The position numbers and the translations under genes were made by a program. This document shows, piece after piece, positions 1 to 9,166 of a stretch of 64,000 nucleotides of DNA. How positions within the stretch are numbered: the first letter of the stretch is position 1; every line of letters begins with the position of its first letter. The notes below the pieces were generated by a model. That model did no database searches. It saw only the letters and a program-made list of their open reading frames with translations, and was not told the origin of the DNA. Origin of the DNA: Streptomyces griseoflavus (GTDB lineage: Bacteria > Actinomycetota > Actinomycetes > Streptomycetales > Streptomycetaceae); assembly GCF_014649995.1 (NCBI RefSeq), contig NZ_BMUC01000002.1, positions 442,550 to 506,549 of the forward strand, read 5' to 3'.

Positions 1-692
1 ACGGCGGCGCCTGGCGGGCGCCGTACGACCGGCGCCACATCAGCCCGTTCGCGGCGTTCCTGGCCGGGCGGGGCTTCGCCGTGGCGAGTGTCGAGTACCG
101 GCGCGGGGACGCGGACGGCGGCGACCCGGTCGCCGGGCGGTGGCCCGACACGTTCGACGACGTGGCCGCCGCGATGGACGCGCTGCCCGGGCTGATACGG
201 GAGCACCTGCCGCAGGCCGATCCCCGGCGGATCGTGCTCACCGGCCACTCGGCGGGCGGACACCTGGCGCTGTGGGCCGCCGCCCGGCACGTGCTGCCGC
301 GTGACTGCGCATGGCGGACCGGTGGTCCGGCGTCCCTGCGCGGTGTCGTCGCGCTCGCGCCGATCGCGGACTTCGAGGTCGCGGACAAGCTGGGGGTGTG
401 CGGAGGCGCCGTACGGCAACTCCTCGGCGGCGACGACCACTTCGCCGAACGGCGGCCGTACACGGACCCGGCGCTGCTGCTGCCCACCGGGATCGCCACC
501 ACCCTGGTGCAGGGGCGCACCGACGCGGACGTCCCGCAGGCGGTCGCCGAGTCGTTCGCGGACGCGGCGGCGAAGGCGGGGGAGGTGGTGGGGGTGACGT
601 TGCTGGAGGACGTCGGGCACTTCCCGCTGATCGACCCGGGGGCGGACGCGTGCGCGGTGGTGGCGGAGGAGATCGCCCAGCTCGCCTGGTGA
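1..692 (+). CDS. Alpha/beta hydrolase (5' end outside window)
   Basis: The reading frame is open from base 3, before any start codon, so the N-terminus lies outside the window; 229 residues are visible. The visible part begins with a GGAW oxyanion-hole segment typical of the HGG motif of carboxylesterase-like hydrolases. It continues to a nucleophile elbow, GHSAGGHLALW, around visible residue 82. Near the C-terminus the segments RTDADVP and GHFPLI supply the acid and histidine of a Ser-Asp-His triad. The fold family is clear, but the substrate is not; esterase, lipase or formamidase-like activities all fit. The next gene starts about 185 bp downstream on the same strand. Confidence 0.85.
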   Translation, partial: GGAWRAPYDRRHISPFAAFLAGRGFAVASVEYRRGDADGGDPVAGRWPDTFDDVAAAMDALPGLIREHLPQADPRRIVLTGHSAGGHLALWAAARHVLPRDCAWRTGGPASLRGVVALAPIADFEVADKLGVCGGAVRQLLGGDDHFAERRPYTDPALLLPTGIATTLVQGRTDADVPQAVAESFADAAAKAGEVVGVTLLEDVGHFPLIDPGADACAVVAEEIAQLAW

Positions 693-811
693 GCGGCCCT
701 GCCGCGCGGGGCGGTGCCGTACCCCCGGTACCCGGGACCGTACGCGGGCGGCGTTCGTACGAGCCGGGACGGTCCGCCCCTGCGGACACCCCCGGGTGAC
801 CTGCGTAGTAC

Positions 812-841
812 CTGAGACGGACGCCCCGATACCCGTCTCAG
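812..841. promoter_or_regulatory. Inverted repeat upstream of the two-component operon
   Basis: CTGAGACGG at 812-820 and CCGTCTCAG at 833-841 are perfect 9-bp inverted arms with a 12-bp spacer. They lie about 36 bp before the GTG start of the histidine kinase gene. TACCGT at 871-876 could be a -10 element of a leaderless or very short-leader transcript. An autoregulatory site for the LuxR-type response regulator encoded next is the natural guess (inference). Confidence 0.5.
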
Positions 842-876
842 CGGGGACGACCGCCACCACCCGGTCGGCCTACCGT

Positions 877-2250
877 GTGAGCGTGACCGAGACGACGCAC
901 CAGCAGCAGCCCTGGGACGCCCCGCGCGGCGACCGGGAGGGGGCCGGGACCCGCAGCCCGGAGTACCGGCTGGCCCGGCAGTCCCTCCGGGGACTGCGCC
1001 AGGACCTGTTCCGTGACCCCTTCGCCTACCGCCCGCTGCCGCCCCGCCGCACGGACGGCCCGTTCCTCCGCCGGCTGCCCGGCCGGTTCCGGGAGGCCAC
1101 GGCACACCTTCCGCACGCGGTGGTCGGGACGATCGCGCTGCTCGCCCTGGCGGCCGGAACGCTGTCGAGCGGCCTGCCCGGCGGAGACGTGGCCGCTCTC
1201 CTGGTCGGTGTGCTGTGCGCGCTCCCGGTGCTCTGCACGCTGGTCCGGCCGGTCGGCGCGTTCTGGCTGTCGCTCGCGGTCACACCGGTCGTCGCGGTGA
1301 TCACGGGCGGCTCGGGGGACTGGCCGTGGATGCCGGGCGCCTTCGTCTGCCACCTGGGCGTCCTGGTCGTCGTGGCCCTGCGCACCCGGCCCCGCACCGC
1401 CGCCGGGATGTGGCTGCTGACCGCCGCCTACGCCTTCGTCTCGGACGTCTTCCTCGGCGGCTCGTACTACTACACCAACAGCGGGCCCATGATGGTGCTG
1501 TCCGCCCTCGCCCTGCTCGTGGTCTCCCTCTGGCACGTCCGGCACATCGCCCAGCAGGAGGTGACCGCCCAGCAGACGGTCACCGCGCACGAACGCTCCC
1601 GGCGCACCCGGCTGGAGGAGCGCACCACCATCGCCCGTGAGCTGCACGACGTGGTCGCCCACCACATGTCGGTGGTCGCCATCCAGGCCGAGGCCGCGCC
1701 GTACCGGGTGGAGAACCCGCCGCCGGAGCTGGAGCGGGCCTTCGCCACCATCCGGGAGAACGCCGTCGCCGCCCTCACCGAACTGCGCCGCATCCTCGGC
1801 GTGGTGCGCGCCGAGGACTACGAGGCCCCGGACGCCCCGCAGCCCACCCTCGCCGACCTGGACGCCCTCCTCGTCAACGTGCGGGGTGCCGGCCTGGAGG
1901 TGGAGAAGGTGGTGACCGGCGCGGTACGGGAGCTGCCGCAGGGGGTGGAACTGTCGGCGTACCGGATCGTGCAGGAGGCGCTGAGCAACAGCCTGCGCCA
2001 CGCGCCCGGCGCGAGCGCCCGCGTCGAGATCGGGTACGTCCTCGGCGGGCTCGGCGTCCGCGTCGTCAACGGCCCGGCGCCCGAGCCGAACCTGGTGAAG
2101 CCCTCGCCGGGGGCGGGTCACGGCATCACCGGCATGCGCGAGCGGGTCGCCATGCTGAACGGCGAGATGACGGCCGGGCCGTCCGCCGACGGCGGCTACG
2201 AGGTCGCCGTGTTCCTGCCGGTCGCCACGGTGATCGAAGGTGACGCATGA
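877..2250 (+). CDS. Sensor histidine kinase, NarL/DesK type
   Basis: Membrane sensor kinase of 457 residues that autophosphorylates on His and passes phosphate to the response regulator encoded next. The N-terminal half has about five hydrophobic membrane segments (roughly residues 85-225). A HisKA_3 dimerisation box follows (ARELHDVVAHH, His about residue 257), then a HATPase_c domain with the N box EALSNSLRHA and the glycine-rich GHGITGMRERV. The start was placed at GTG 877; GTG 883 is an alternative, and no Shine-Dalgarno is visible. The stop overlaps the regulator start by 4 nt (ATGA), so the two are translationally coupled. The signal sensed is not evident. Confidence 0.92.
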   Translation: MSVTETTHQQQPWDAPRGDREGAGTRSPEYRLARQSLRGLRQDLFRDPFAYRPLPPRRTDGPFLRRLPGRFREATAHLPHAVVGTIALLALAAGTLSSGLPGGDVAALLVGVLCALPVLCTLVRPVGAFWLSLAVTPVVAVITGGSGDWPWMPGAFVCHLGVLVVVALRTRPRTAAGMWLLTAAYAFVSDVFLGGSYYYTNSGPMMVLSALALLVVSLWHVRHIAQQEVTAQQTVTAHERSRRTRLEERTTIARELHDVVAHHMSVVAIQAEAAPYRVENPPPELERAFATIRENAVAALTELRRILGVVRAEDYEAPDAPQPTLADLDALLVNVRGAGLEVEKVVTGAVRELPQGVELSAYRIVQEALSNSLRHAPGASARVEIGYVLGGLGVRVVNGPAPEPNLVKPSPGAGHGITGMRERVAMLNGEMTAGPSADGGYEVAVFLPVATVIEGDA

Positions 2251-2912
2251 CCATCCGCGTGCTGATCGCCGACGACCAGATGATGGTGCGCGAGGGGTTC
2301 TCGGTGCTGCTCAACGCGATGCCGGACATCGAGGTCGTCGGCGAGGCGGTCAACGGCCGGGAGGCCGTCGAGCGGGTCCGTGAACTGGCCCCCGACGTCG
2401 TCCTGATGGACATCCGCATGCCCGAACTGAACGGCATCGAGGCGACCCGGGAGATCGTCGCCGCCGACGGCGCGGCGAAGGTGCTCGTGCTGACCACCTT
2501 CGACCTCGACGAGTACGTGTACCAGGCGCTGCGCGCGGGCGCCTCCGGCTTCCTCCTCAAGGACGCCTCCGCCCGTCAGCTCGCCGACGGGGTGCGCGTC
2601 GTCGCGTCCGGCGAGGCGCTGCTCGCCCCCACCGTGACCAGGCGGCTGATCACCGAGTTCTCCAAGCTGTCCGAGGCGCCGCGACTGATGCCGTCGGCGC
2701 AGGCCGCGTACGGCGACCTGACCGAGCGGGAGACGGAGGTGCTGGTGCTGATCGCGCAGGGCCTGTCCAACGCGGAGATCGCCGAGCGGCTGGTGGTCGC
2801 CGAGTCGACGATCAAGACGCACGTGAGCCGCATCCTGGTGAAGCTGGGCCTCAGGGACCGCACCCAGGCGGCGGTGTTCGCCTACGAGGCGCGGCTGGTC
2901 ACCCCGGGCTGA
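2247..2912 (+). CDS. Response regulator, NarL/LuxR family
   Basis: Cytoplasmic DNA-binding regulator of 221 residues. It has a receiver domain with the acidic pair DD near residue 9, phospho-acceptor Asp55 in VVLMDIRMP and a conserved Lys (FLLKD). A C-terminal LuxR-type helix-turn-helix follows (LTERETEVLVLIAQG and STIKTHVSRIL). It overlaps the kinase gene by 4 nt and is its cognate partner. The inverted repeat at 812-841 is the most obvious candidate target site near the operon. Target genes cannot be read from the sequence. Confidence 0.95.
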   Translation: MTIRVLIADDQMMVREGFSVLLNAMPDIEVVGEAVNGREAVERVRELAPDVVLMDIRMPELNGIEATREIVAADGAAKVLVLTTFDLDEYVYQALRAGASGFLLKDASARQLADGVRVVASGEALLAPTVTRRLITEFSKLSEAPRLMPSAQAAYGDLTERETEVLVLIAQGLSNAEIAERLVVAESTIKTHVSRILVKLGLRDRTQAAVFAYEARLVTPG

Positions 2913-2951
2913 CCCTGGTCAGCGGGGGTGCCGCCGGGCTACCGTCCGGTC

Positions 2952-4172
2952 ATGGCAGCCCTTGACGACCTCGCCTTCGACCCGTGGGACCCGGCGTTCG
3001 TCGCCGACCCCTACCCCGCCTACGCCGAGCTGCGCGGGCAGGGCCGGGTGCGGTACTTCGAGCCGACGAACCAGTGGCTGGTCGCGCACCACGCGGACGT
3101 CTCGGCCCTGCTGCGCGACCGCCGTCTGGGACGGACGTACCAGCACCGCTTCACCCACGAGGAGTTCGGCCGGACGGCCCCGCCGCCCGAGCAGGAACCG
3201 TTCCACACCCTCAACGACCACGGCATGCTCGACCTGGAGCCGCCGGACCACACCCGGATCCGGCGCCTGGTGTCCAAGGCGTTCACCCCGCGCACGGTGG
3301 AGCGGCTGAAGCCGTACGTCACCGGCCTCGCGGGGGAGCTGGTCTCCCGGCTGGTCGACGCGGGCGGCGGCGACCTGCTCACCGACGTCGCCGAACCCCT
3401 CCCGGTCGCGGTGATCGCCGAGATGCTGGGCATCCCGGAGTCCGACCGGGCCCCGCTGCGCCCCTGGTCGGCGGAGATCTGCGGAATGTACGAGCTGAAC
3501 CCGTCGGCGGAGACGGCCCGCAAGGCCGTCCGGGCGTCCGTCGAGTTCTCGGACTACCTGCGCGAGCTGATCGCCGAGCGCCGGAAGAACCCCGGCGACG
3601 ACCTGATCTCGGGGCTGATCGCCGCCCACGACGAGGACGACGACCGGCTCACCGAGCAGGAGATGATCTCCACCTGCGTGCTGCTGCTCAACGCGGGCCA
3701 CGAGGCGACGGTGAACTCCACGGTCAACGGCTGGTGGGCGCTGTTCCGCCACCCCGACCAGCTGGCCGCCCTGCGCGCGGACCACTCCCTGGTCCCCTCC
3801 GCCGTGGAGGAGCTGATGCGCTACGACACCCCGCTGCAGCTCTTCGAGCGCTGGGTCCTGGACGAGATCGAGATCGACGGCCAGGTCATTCCGCGGGGCG
3901 CGGAGATCGCCATGCTCTTCGGCTCCGCCAACCACGACCCGGCGGTCTTCGCCGACCCCTCCCGCCTCGACCTGACCCGCGCCGACAACCCCCACATCTC
4001 CTTCAGCGCCGGCATCCACTACTGCATCGGCGCACCCCTGGCCCGCATCGAACTCGCCGCCTCCATGACGGCCCTGCTGGACAGGGCCCCGACGCTGCGG
4101 CTCGCGGCGGAGCCGACGAGGAAGCCGAACTTCGTGATCAGAGGACTGGAAGGACTGGCGGTCGAGGTCTGA
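2952..4172 (+). CDS. Cytochrome P450
   Basis: Haem monooxygenase of 406 residues, the usual length for a soluble bacterial P450. The visible I-helix is LLLNAGHEATVN, in which AGHEAT carries the oxygen-activating acid/Thr pair. The K-helix ExxR is in VEELMRYD, and the haem-ligand loop FSAGIHYCIG carries the axial Cys. The start is ATG 2952, which has no Shine-Dalgarno but TACCGT 7 bp upstream, consistent with a leaderless transcript. No ferredoxin or ferredoxin reductase gene lies beside it, so electrons must come from elsewhere. The substrate is unknown. It ends 10 bp before a strong hairpin shared with the convergent ABC genes. Confidence 0.95.
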   Translation: MAALDDLAFDPWDPAFVADPYPAYAELRGQGRVRYFEPTNQWLVAHHADVSALLRDRRLGRTYQHRFTHEEFGRTAPPPEQEPFHTLNDHGMLDLEPPDHTRIRRLVSKAFTPRTVERLKPYVTGLAGELVSRLVDAGGGDLLTDVAEPLPVAVIAEMLGIPESDRAPLRPWSAEICGMYELNPSAETARKAVRASVEFSDYLRELIAERRKNPGDDLISGLIAAHDEDDDRLTEQEMISTCVLLLNAGHEATVNSTVNGWWALFRHPDQLAALRADHSLVPSAVEELMRYDTPLQLFERWVLDEIEIDGQVIPRGAEIAMLFGSANHDPAVFADPSRLDLTRADNPHISFSAGIHYCIGAPLARIELAASMTALLDRAPTLRLAAEPTRKPNFVIRGLEGLAVEV

Positions 4173-4181
4173 GCCGGCGTC

Positions 4182-4209
4182 CGGGCGGCCCCGTGCGGGG
4201 CCGCCCGGC
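4182..4209. terminator. Bidirectional hairpin between P450 and ABC permease
   Basis: A perfect 12-bp stem: CCGGGCGGCCCC at 4182-4193 and GGGGCCGCCCGG at 4198-4209, with a GTGC tetraloop. It sits between the stop codons of two convergent genes and has no T-tract, as is usual in Streptomyces. Confidence 0.8.
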
Positions 4210-4213
4210 GCGG

Positions 4214-5875
4214 TCACTTCATGTCGAGGTCCCGCCGGCGGAAGCCCGCCAGGCCCAGCCACATCAGCCCGGCGGCGACCAGGGTCAGCCAGAGCAGCGG
4301 AGTCCAGTCCATGTCCGCGGCGGGCAGCCGGGGGACGTGACCGAACGGGGAGAGGTCGTCCATCCAGTCCGGGAACTGGAGGATCTGGCCGAGGTAGCCG
4401 ACCACGAAGGCGTACACCGGCACGATCCAGGCCGCCTGGACCGCTCGCGGGAACCAGCCGAAGAGCACCGCGGCCACCCCGGCCGTGACCCACAGGGCGG
4501 GCGCGTACGCGAGGGCCGCGCCCACCAGGTCCGGCAGCAGCCCGGCGTCACCGGTCGAGGCCGCGCCGGCGATGCCGAAGCCGAGCCCGGCCAGCAGCAG
4601 GACGACCGTGCCGCCGCCCGTCGCCACGGCCAGGTGGCCGCCGGCCCAGCGGGAGCGCGAGAGGCCGGTGGCCAGGAGCGGTTCGGCGCGGCCCGCCGTC
4701 TCCTCCGACCGGGGCCGCAGGGCCGCCATGACGACGTACACCGCCGCCACGACCGTCAGGACGGCCATGACCATCGAGGCGAAGGACTCGGCGACGCCCG
4801 CCCCGCCGATGCGCTCCAGGGCCTCCTCGATCTCCTCGATGCCCGCCAGCATGTCCTCGGCCTCCCCGAGGATCGACCCGTACATGGCGCCCATCAGGAA
4901 CAGGCCGGTGCCGAAGCCGGTCAGCATGCCGCGGTGCAGGCGCAGGGCGAAGCCGACCGGGGTGGCGAGCACGGCGGAGGCCGTGGCGGCTCCCGCCTTC
5001 TCCGGGCGCAGCCCCGCGCCCACGTCGCGCCGGGTGGACAGCACGAACCCCGCCGCCGCGCACGCCACCGCGGACACCAGGCACAGCAGCAGCGGCCACC
5101 AGCGGTTGTCGACGTACGGGTAGCTGCGCTGCACCCAGCCGATCGGGGACAGCCAGGACAGGGCGCCGTTCTCCCCGCTGTCGCCGGCGGCGCGCAGCAC
5201 GTAGGCGGCGCCGATGACCGCCAGCGCCATGCCGGACGCCCCGCGCGTGTGGGCGGTGAACTGGACGGTGACCGCGGCGACGGCCGCGAAGACGAGGCCG
5301 GCGGCGGCGTGGGCGCAGCCGTAGACCAGCGAGCCCTGCGCGTCGATGCCCTCCATGCCGAGCCCGGTCAGGCCGGCGGCCAGGAGCAGGGCGAGGACGA
5401 CGTCGGCCAGGACGGCGACGGACAGGGCGGCGGCGAGGTGGGCGTGGCGGCCGACGACGGTGGAGCGCACCAGCTCGGCGCGGCCCGTCTCCTCCTCCGC
5501 GCGGGTGTGCCGGGTGACGGTCAGCACGCTCATGAGGCCGACGAGGACGGCGGTGAAGCCGATCATCTGGTGGCTCAGGAGGGAGCCGAAGCCGTCGTCG
5601 ACGAGGTAGTGGCTAGGGCCGGACAGGGCCAGGCCGGCCGGGCTGTCCACACCGGCGACGGCGTTCGCCCGGTCCTGCGGGTCGCCGTAGAGGGTCCGGA
5701 AGCTGTTCGCCGTGGTGAGCGTGGCGAGGACCAGCGCCCCGATCCACACCGGGAGCCGGACCCGGTCGCGGCGCAGGGCGAAGCGGATCAGTGTCCGTGT
5801 CCCGGCCAGTGTGTTGCCGCCCGTGGCCGGTGCGGCGGGTGCCCGGGTGCCGGGGGCGGTGGTCGCGGAGGTCAT
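4214..5875 (-). CDS. ABC transporter permease (polyketide/drug exporter type)
   Basis: Integral membrane subunit of 553 residues with about twelve hydrophobic segments in two similar halves, as in tetronasin/polyketide-type ABC-2 exporter permeases. It pairs with the ATPase gene immediately upstream, overlapping by 4 nt (ATGA), which fixes the ATG start at 5875. The C-terminus ends in a basic RRRDLDMK tail. With no dedicated binding protein and an adjacent GbsR/MarR regulator, export of a drug-like compound is the likely role. The substrate cannot be read from the sequence. Confidence 0.88.
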   Translation of the reverse strand: MTSATTAPGTRAPAAPATGGNTLAGTRTLIRFALRRDRVRLPVWIGALVLATLTTANSFRTLYGDPQDRANAVAGVDSPAGLALSGPSHYLVDDGFGSLLSHQMIGFTAVLVGLMSVLTVTRHTRAEEETGRAELVRSTVVGRHAHLAAALSVAVLADVVLALLLAAGLTGLGMEGIDAQGSLVYGCAHAAAGLVFAAVAAVTVQFTAHTRGASGMALAVIGAAYVLRAAGDSGENGALSWLSPIGWVQRSYPYVDNRWWPLLLCLVSAVACAAAGFVLSTRRDVGAGLRPEKAGAATASAVLATPVGFALRLHRGMLTGFGTGLFLMGAMYGSILGEAEDMLAGIEEIEEALERIGGAGVAESFASMVMAVLTVVAAVYVVMAALRPRSEETAGRAEPLLATGLSRSRWAGGHLAVATGGGTVVLLLAGLGFGIAGAASTGDAGLLPDLVGAALAYAPALWVTAGVAAVLFGWFPRAVQAAWIVPVYAFVVGYLGQILQFPDWMDDLSPFGHVPRLPAADMDWTPLLWLTLVAAGLMWLGLAGFRRRDLDMK

Positions 5876-6816
5876 CGCGGCTCCCCGTCCGTGTCCCGTC
5901 CGGTGCCGTGCCCGTTGGCGGCGAGTTCGTCGCCGTAGTGGCGCAGCATCAGCTCCTCCAGGGTCGGCGGGTGGCTGATCAGGCTGCGGATGCCGAACTC
6001 GGTGAGCTTGCGGACCGCGCCGTCGACCCGGCCGCCGTCGACGTCGAAGCGGATCCGGCCGGTGGCCTCGTCGACGGTCCGCAGGCCGTGGACACCGGGC
6101 AGGGCGGCGAGGCCGGTCGCGGGCCGTTCGGTCTCCACCTCGATGGTGGTGCGGGTCAGGTGGCGCAGTTCGCCGAGGCTGCCGGACTGGACGGTGCGGC
6201 CCAGCCGGATGATGCTCACCCGGTCGGCGAGCTTCTCCACCTGGGCCAGGATGTGACTGGAGAGCAGGACCGTCCGGCCGGCTGCCTTGGCCTCGCCGAT
6301 GACGTCCTGGAAGACGACCTCCATGAGCGGGTCGAGTCCCGCGGTCGGCTCGTCCAGGACGAGCAGTTCGGCGTCGGAGGCGAGCGCGGCGACGATGGCG
6401 ACCTTCTGCCGGTTGCCCTTGGAGTAGGCGCGGCCCTTCTTGGTCGGATCGAGGTCGAAGCGCTCGACGAGCTCGGCGCGGCGCCTGCGGTCCAGGCCGC
6501 CGCGCAGCCGGGCCAGCAGGTCGATGGCCTCGCCGCCGGTCAGGCCCGGCCACAGCTCGACGTCGCCGGGGACGTAGGCGAGGCGGCGGTGCAGCTCCAC
6601 GGCGTCCGCCCACGGGTCGCGGCCGAGCACCCGGACGGCACCCGAGTCGGCGCGCAACAGGCCGAGCAGGACGCGGATGGTGGTGGACTTGCCGGATCCG
6701 TTCGGGCCCAGGAAGCCGTGGACCTCGCCCGGCTCGACGTCCAGGTCGAGACCGTCGAGCGCGCGCGTGCGGCCGAACGACTTGTGGAGTCCGGACACCG
6801 TGATGGCCTTCGTCAT
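5872..6816 (-). CDS. ABC transporter ATP-binding protein
   Basis: Cytoplasmic ATPase subunit of 314 residues that powers the adjacent permease. It has Walker [10 protein letters not shown], signature YSKGNRQK (the variant common in drug-type exporters), Walker [14 protein letters not shown] and switch His in LLSSHIL, followed by the C-terminal extension seen in DrrA-like exporters. The start was placed at the ATG encoding MTKAIT (6816); an in-frame ATG seven codons upstream would overlap the palindrome at 6837-6852 and is less likely. It is divergent from the GbsR/MarR gene at 6920 and shares that control region. Confidence 0.92.
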   Translation of the reverse strand: MTKAITVSGLHKSFGRTRALDGLDLDVEPGEVHGFLGPNGSGKSTTIRVLLGLLRADSGAVRVLGRDPWADAVELHRRLAYVPGDVELWPGLTGGEAIDLLARLRGGLDRRRRAELVERFDLDPTKKGRAYSKGNRQKVAIVAALASDAELLVLDEPTAGLDPLMEVVFQDVIGEAKAAGRTVLLSSHILAQVEKLADRVSIIRLGRTVQSGSLGELRHLTRTTIEVETERPATGLAALPGVHGLRTVDEATGRIRFDVDGGRVDGAVRKLTEFGIRSLISHPPTLEELMLRHYGDELAANGHGTGRDTDGEPR

Positions 6817-6836
6817 GCCTCGGAACGTACGCGGCA

Positions 6837-6852
6837 TTCACAACTTTGTGAA
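6837..6852. promoter_or_regulatory. Palindromic operator between ABC exporter and GbsR/MarR gene
   Basis: TTCACAA-CT-TTGTGAA is a perfect 7-2-7 inverted repeat in the divergent intergenic region. TAGACT at 6878-6883 is a good -10 for the regulator gene, with a weak TTAAGG -35 at 6854-6859 directly beside the palindrome. The position suits repression of both directions by the MarR-type protein (inference). Confidence 0.6.
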
Positions 6853-6919
6853 GTTAAGGAAGCGTATGAACGCTGACTAGACTGATCCGGGATGCCTGAG
6901 CAGGGGAGAGGGTCGGATC

Positions 6920-7417
6920 ATGGCGGAACCCAGCGGGTCGGCCCGGGACCCGGAGGCGGTCTCGCGGTTCGTGGAGCACTTCGCGGCGCAACTGGTGGAA
7001 GCCGGGCTGCCGCGGATGCCCGCCCGCGTCTTCGGTGCCCTGCTCGCCTCCGACACGGGCGTGCTGACCTCGGCCCAACTGGGCGAACAGCTCAAGATCT
7101 CACCGGCCGCGGTGTCCGGAGCGGTGCGCTACCTGGCCCGGCAGCGCATGGTCTCCCGTGAGCGCGAGCCCGGCTCCCGCCGGGAGCGGTACCGGGTCCA
7201 CGGCGACCAGTGGTACGAGGCCCTCACCAACCGCGAGACCGTCATCAGACGCTGGGAGGAGGCCCTCCGGGAGGGCGTCGGCAGCCTGGGCCCGGACACC
7301 CCCGCGGGCCGCCGGCTGGCCGAGACGCTGGCCTTCTTCGAGTTCGTGGAGAAGGAGGTCGAGGCGATGATGGACCGCTGGCGGGCGCACCGGGAGGAGC
7401 GGTTCGGGCGGGGATGA
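6920..7417 (+). CDS. GbsR/MarR family transcriptional regulator
   Basis: Winged-helix regulator of 165 residues. The DNA-binding part is roughly residues 35-100, with a helix-turn-helix around TSAQLGEQLKISPAAVSGAVRYL and a wing with RREREPGSRRERY-like basic content. The C-terminal helices (about 110-160) should dimerise. The start ATG 6920 follows a GGGGAGAGG ribosome site. It is transcribed away from the ABC exporter operon and probably represses it and itself through the palindrome at 6837-6852. The ligand is unknown, possibly the exported compound. Confidence 0.88.
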   Translation: MAEPSGSARDPEAVSRFVEHFAAQLVEAGLPRMPARVFGALLASDTGVLTSAQLGEQLKISPAAVSGAVRYLARQRMVSREREPGSRRERYRVHGDQWYEALTNRETVIRRWEEALREGVGSLGPDTPAGRRLAETLAFFEFVEKEVEAMMDRWRAHREERFGRG

Positions 7418-7499
7418 GGAGAAACGGAAAGCGACTCCGGCATGTGACTGATCGGATACTCTGAGTGGTGGCTGGTCCGCATCACGGGGAGGGCGCATC

Positions 7500-8090
7500 A
7501 TGACAGTCATGGCTGAGCGACCGACGACAACCGGCACCGAGCCCGACAGCTTCGAGGGCCTGCTGAGGACCCTCGACGAGCTGGACGTACCCGACGGCTA
7601 CGCGGCCGAGATCATCAGGGGGAACATCGTCGTGTCGCCGTGGTCGAAGGGGTACTACCTCGACGTCATGGAGCTGGTGTGCGAGCAGCTTCGACAGCAC
7701 GTCCCCGAGGGGCACCGCGTCAGTTACGGGCCCTTCCTGTACGTGTTCCCGGGGGTGGAGCGGGCGTACGGGCCGGACATCCACGTCGCGCACCGGAGCG
7801 CCAGCCGGAGCACCGGCAACGAGCTGGACGGCGAAGCCCTGTCACTCGTCGCCGGACTGACCTCGGCCTCCACCCGTGACGACGACCTGACGGACAAGGT
7901 CGTGACCTACGGGAAGGCGGGCGTCCCCGTCTACCTGCTCCTCGACATGCAGGAGGAGCAGGCCACGGTCTTCTCCATGCCGTCCGCCAAGGGGTACGAG
8001 GCCCGCTGCACCAAGCCCTTCGGGGAGAAGCTGCCGATCCCCGAACCGTTCGGCTGCGTCCTGGACACCACCGGGTTCACCGCTCCCTGA
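7500..8090 (+). CDS. Uma2 family (DUF820) endonuclease-like protein
   Basis: Protein of 196 residues of the Uma2/DUF820 family, which has a PD-(D/E)XK nuclease-like fold. Conserved pieces are EIIRGNIVVSP near residue 40, YGPDIHVA around 88 (catalytic Asp), then a short strand-helix with DDDLTDKVVTYGKAGVPVYLLLD. The start ATG 7500 follows GGGGAGGG. These genes occur in many copies in Streptomyces and their biological role is not established. It is convergent with the lipid-kinase-like gene, leaving only 13 bp between the stops. Confidence 0.85.
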   Translation: MTVMAERPTTTGTEPDSFEGLLRTLDELDVPDGYAAEIIRGNIVVSPWSKGYYLDVMELVCEQLRQHVPEGHRVSYGPFLYVFPGVERAYGPDIHVAHRSASRSTGNELDGEALSLVAGLTSASTRDDDLTDKVVTYGKAGVPVYLLLDMQEEQATVFSMPSAKGYEARCTKPFGEKLPIPEPFGCVLDTTGFTAP

Positions 8091-8103
8091 GACGGCACCC
8101 CCG

Positions 8104-8979
8104 CTACCTCCTCGGCACCGTCAGTCCCCAGGCGCCCTCCCGCACCACCCACGTCCGGGTCCGCACCGGACCCGACACCACCGCGTCCGCCCGGTAGCGG
8201 AAGTGCGCGCCCGACACGGTCACCGTGCCGCCCTCGGCCGACAGCGGGGACGCCTCCGCGCCCACCGACGCCGGACGCACCTCCACCCGGGCCCTCCCCG
8301 AGGTGCCGGGCACGACCGTGACGCCCTCCACCGGCTGCCCCAGGTCGACGAGCGTCTCCCCGTCGACCTCCACCCGCAGCCGCGTCGGCCCCGCCTCGAG
8401 CGCCGAGACGGTGCCCGCCGGCCGCGTCGCCGGCACCAGCGTCCGTACCAGCGACCGGCAGGTGCGCAGCCACGGGCCGCCCACCCCGGCCCCCGGCGCC
8501 CGCACCGATGCCACACCCCCCACCGGGGGGATCCGCAGCGTGCCGAGCACCACCCCGTCGCTGTCGTCCACCAGCAGGTCCATCCGCCGCTCCGCCCCCT
8601 CCAGCACGGCCCGCGCCGCCGCCACCGCCCCCGTGGGCACCCCCAGCGACCGGGCGAGGGCGACCGCGCCTCCCACCGGCACCAGGGACAGCGCGCACGC
8701 GGCCAGCTCCCGCTGCCGGTGCAGCAGCTCCACCGCCCGCACCAGCGCCCGGTCGTCACCGACCACCACCGGACGCCGCGACCCGCGCCGGGCCAGCGCC
8801 CGCGCGAACTCCTCCGGACCGTCCGGCAGGCACACCTTCGTGCCCGCCGCACCCGCGCCGATCACGTCCTTGGCGATCCGGACGGACTCGCCGTCCGCCC
8901 GCCGGGCGACCGGATCGACGACTACCAGGAGCTGATCGGACGTCGCGGAAAAGGTCCTGGAAGTCGCCACCTCGGCCAT
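8104..8979 (-). CDS. Diacylglycerol-kinase-like protein with degenerate active site
   Basis: Protein of 291 residues matching the DAGK catalytic fold in outline (VVVDPVARR at the start, RRPVVVGDD near residue 70, LVPVGGAVALARSLGVP near 105). True lipid kinases have GGDGT at the first position and a GTGNDFAR-type loop at the second; here they read VGDDR and VGGAVALAR, so nucleotide binding and catalysis look lost. It is probably a conserved non-catalytic member next to purA. The start was placed at ATG 8979 (MAEVAT); longer upstream starts lack support. It is divergent from purA, with about 190 bp between. Confidence 0.65.
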   Translation of the reverse strand: MAEVATSRTFSATSDQLLVVVDPVARRADGESVRIAKDVIGAGAAGTKVCLPDGPEEFARALARRGSRRPVVVGDDRALVRAVELLHRQRELAACALSLVPVGGAVALARSLGVPTGAVAAARAVLEGAERRMDLLVDDSDGVVLGTLRIPPVGGVASVRAPGAGVGGPWLRTCRSLVRTLVPATRPAGTVSALEAGPTRLRVEVDGETLVDLGQPVEGVTVVPGTSGRARVEVRPASVGAEASPLSAEGGTVTVSGAHFRYRADAVVSGPVRTRTWVVREGAWGLTVPRR

Positions 8980-9166
8980 GCCTCGCTTCCTCGGGTAGCA
9001 TCTTTGTGCAAGAGCCCCTTGCGCTGTTGCGCCTGGGGCTTCGTCTATTCCGGGGCATCCGGTCCGACGGTCGGCGGCCAACGGTGGTCGCGCGGTGCAC
9101 ACGGCGGTGATCCTCCGTACGCGCCCTTGACCTTGGACATGCCCCGCCCGGAAGGGGTGTACGCGC

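Noticed and set aside
2984-5938. Very long plus-strand open frame across the P450 and ABC permease genes
   Set aside because: It runs in a shadow frame of the P450 and antisense to the permease, with low-complexity Arg/Gly/Ala composition and no domain. It is caused by high GC at third codon positions.
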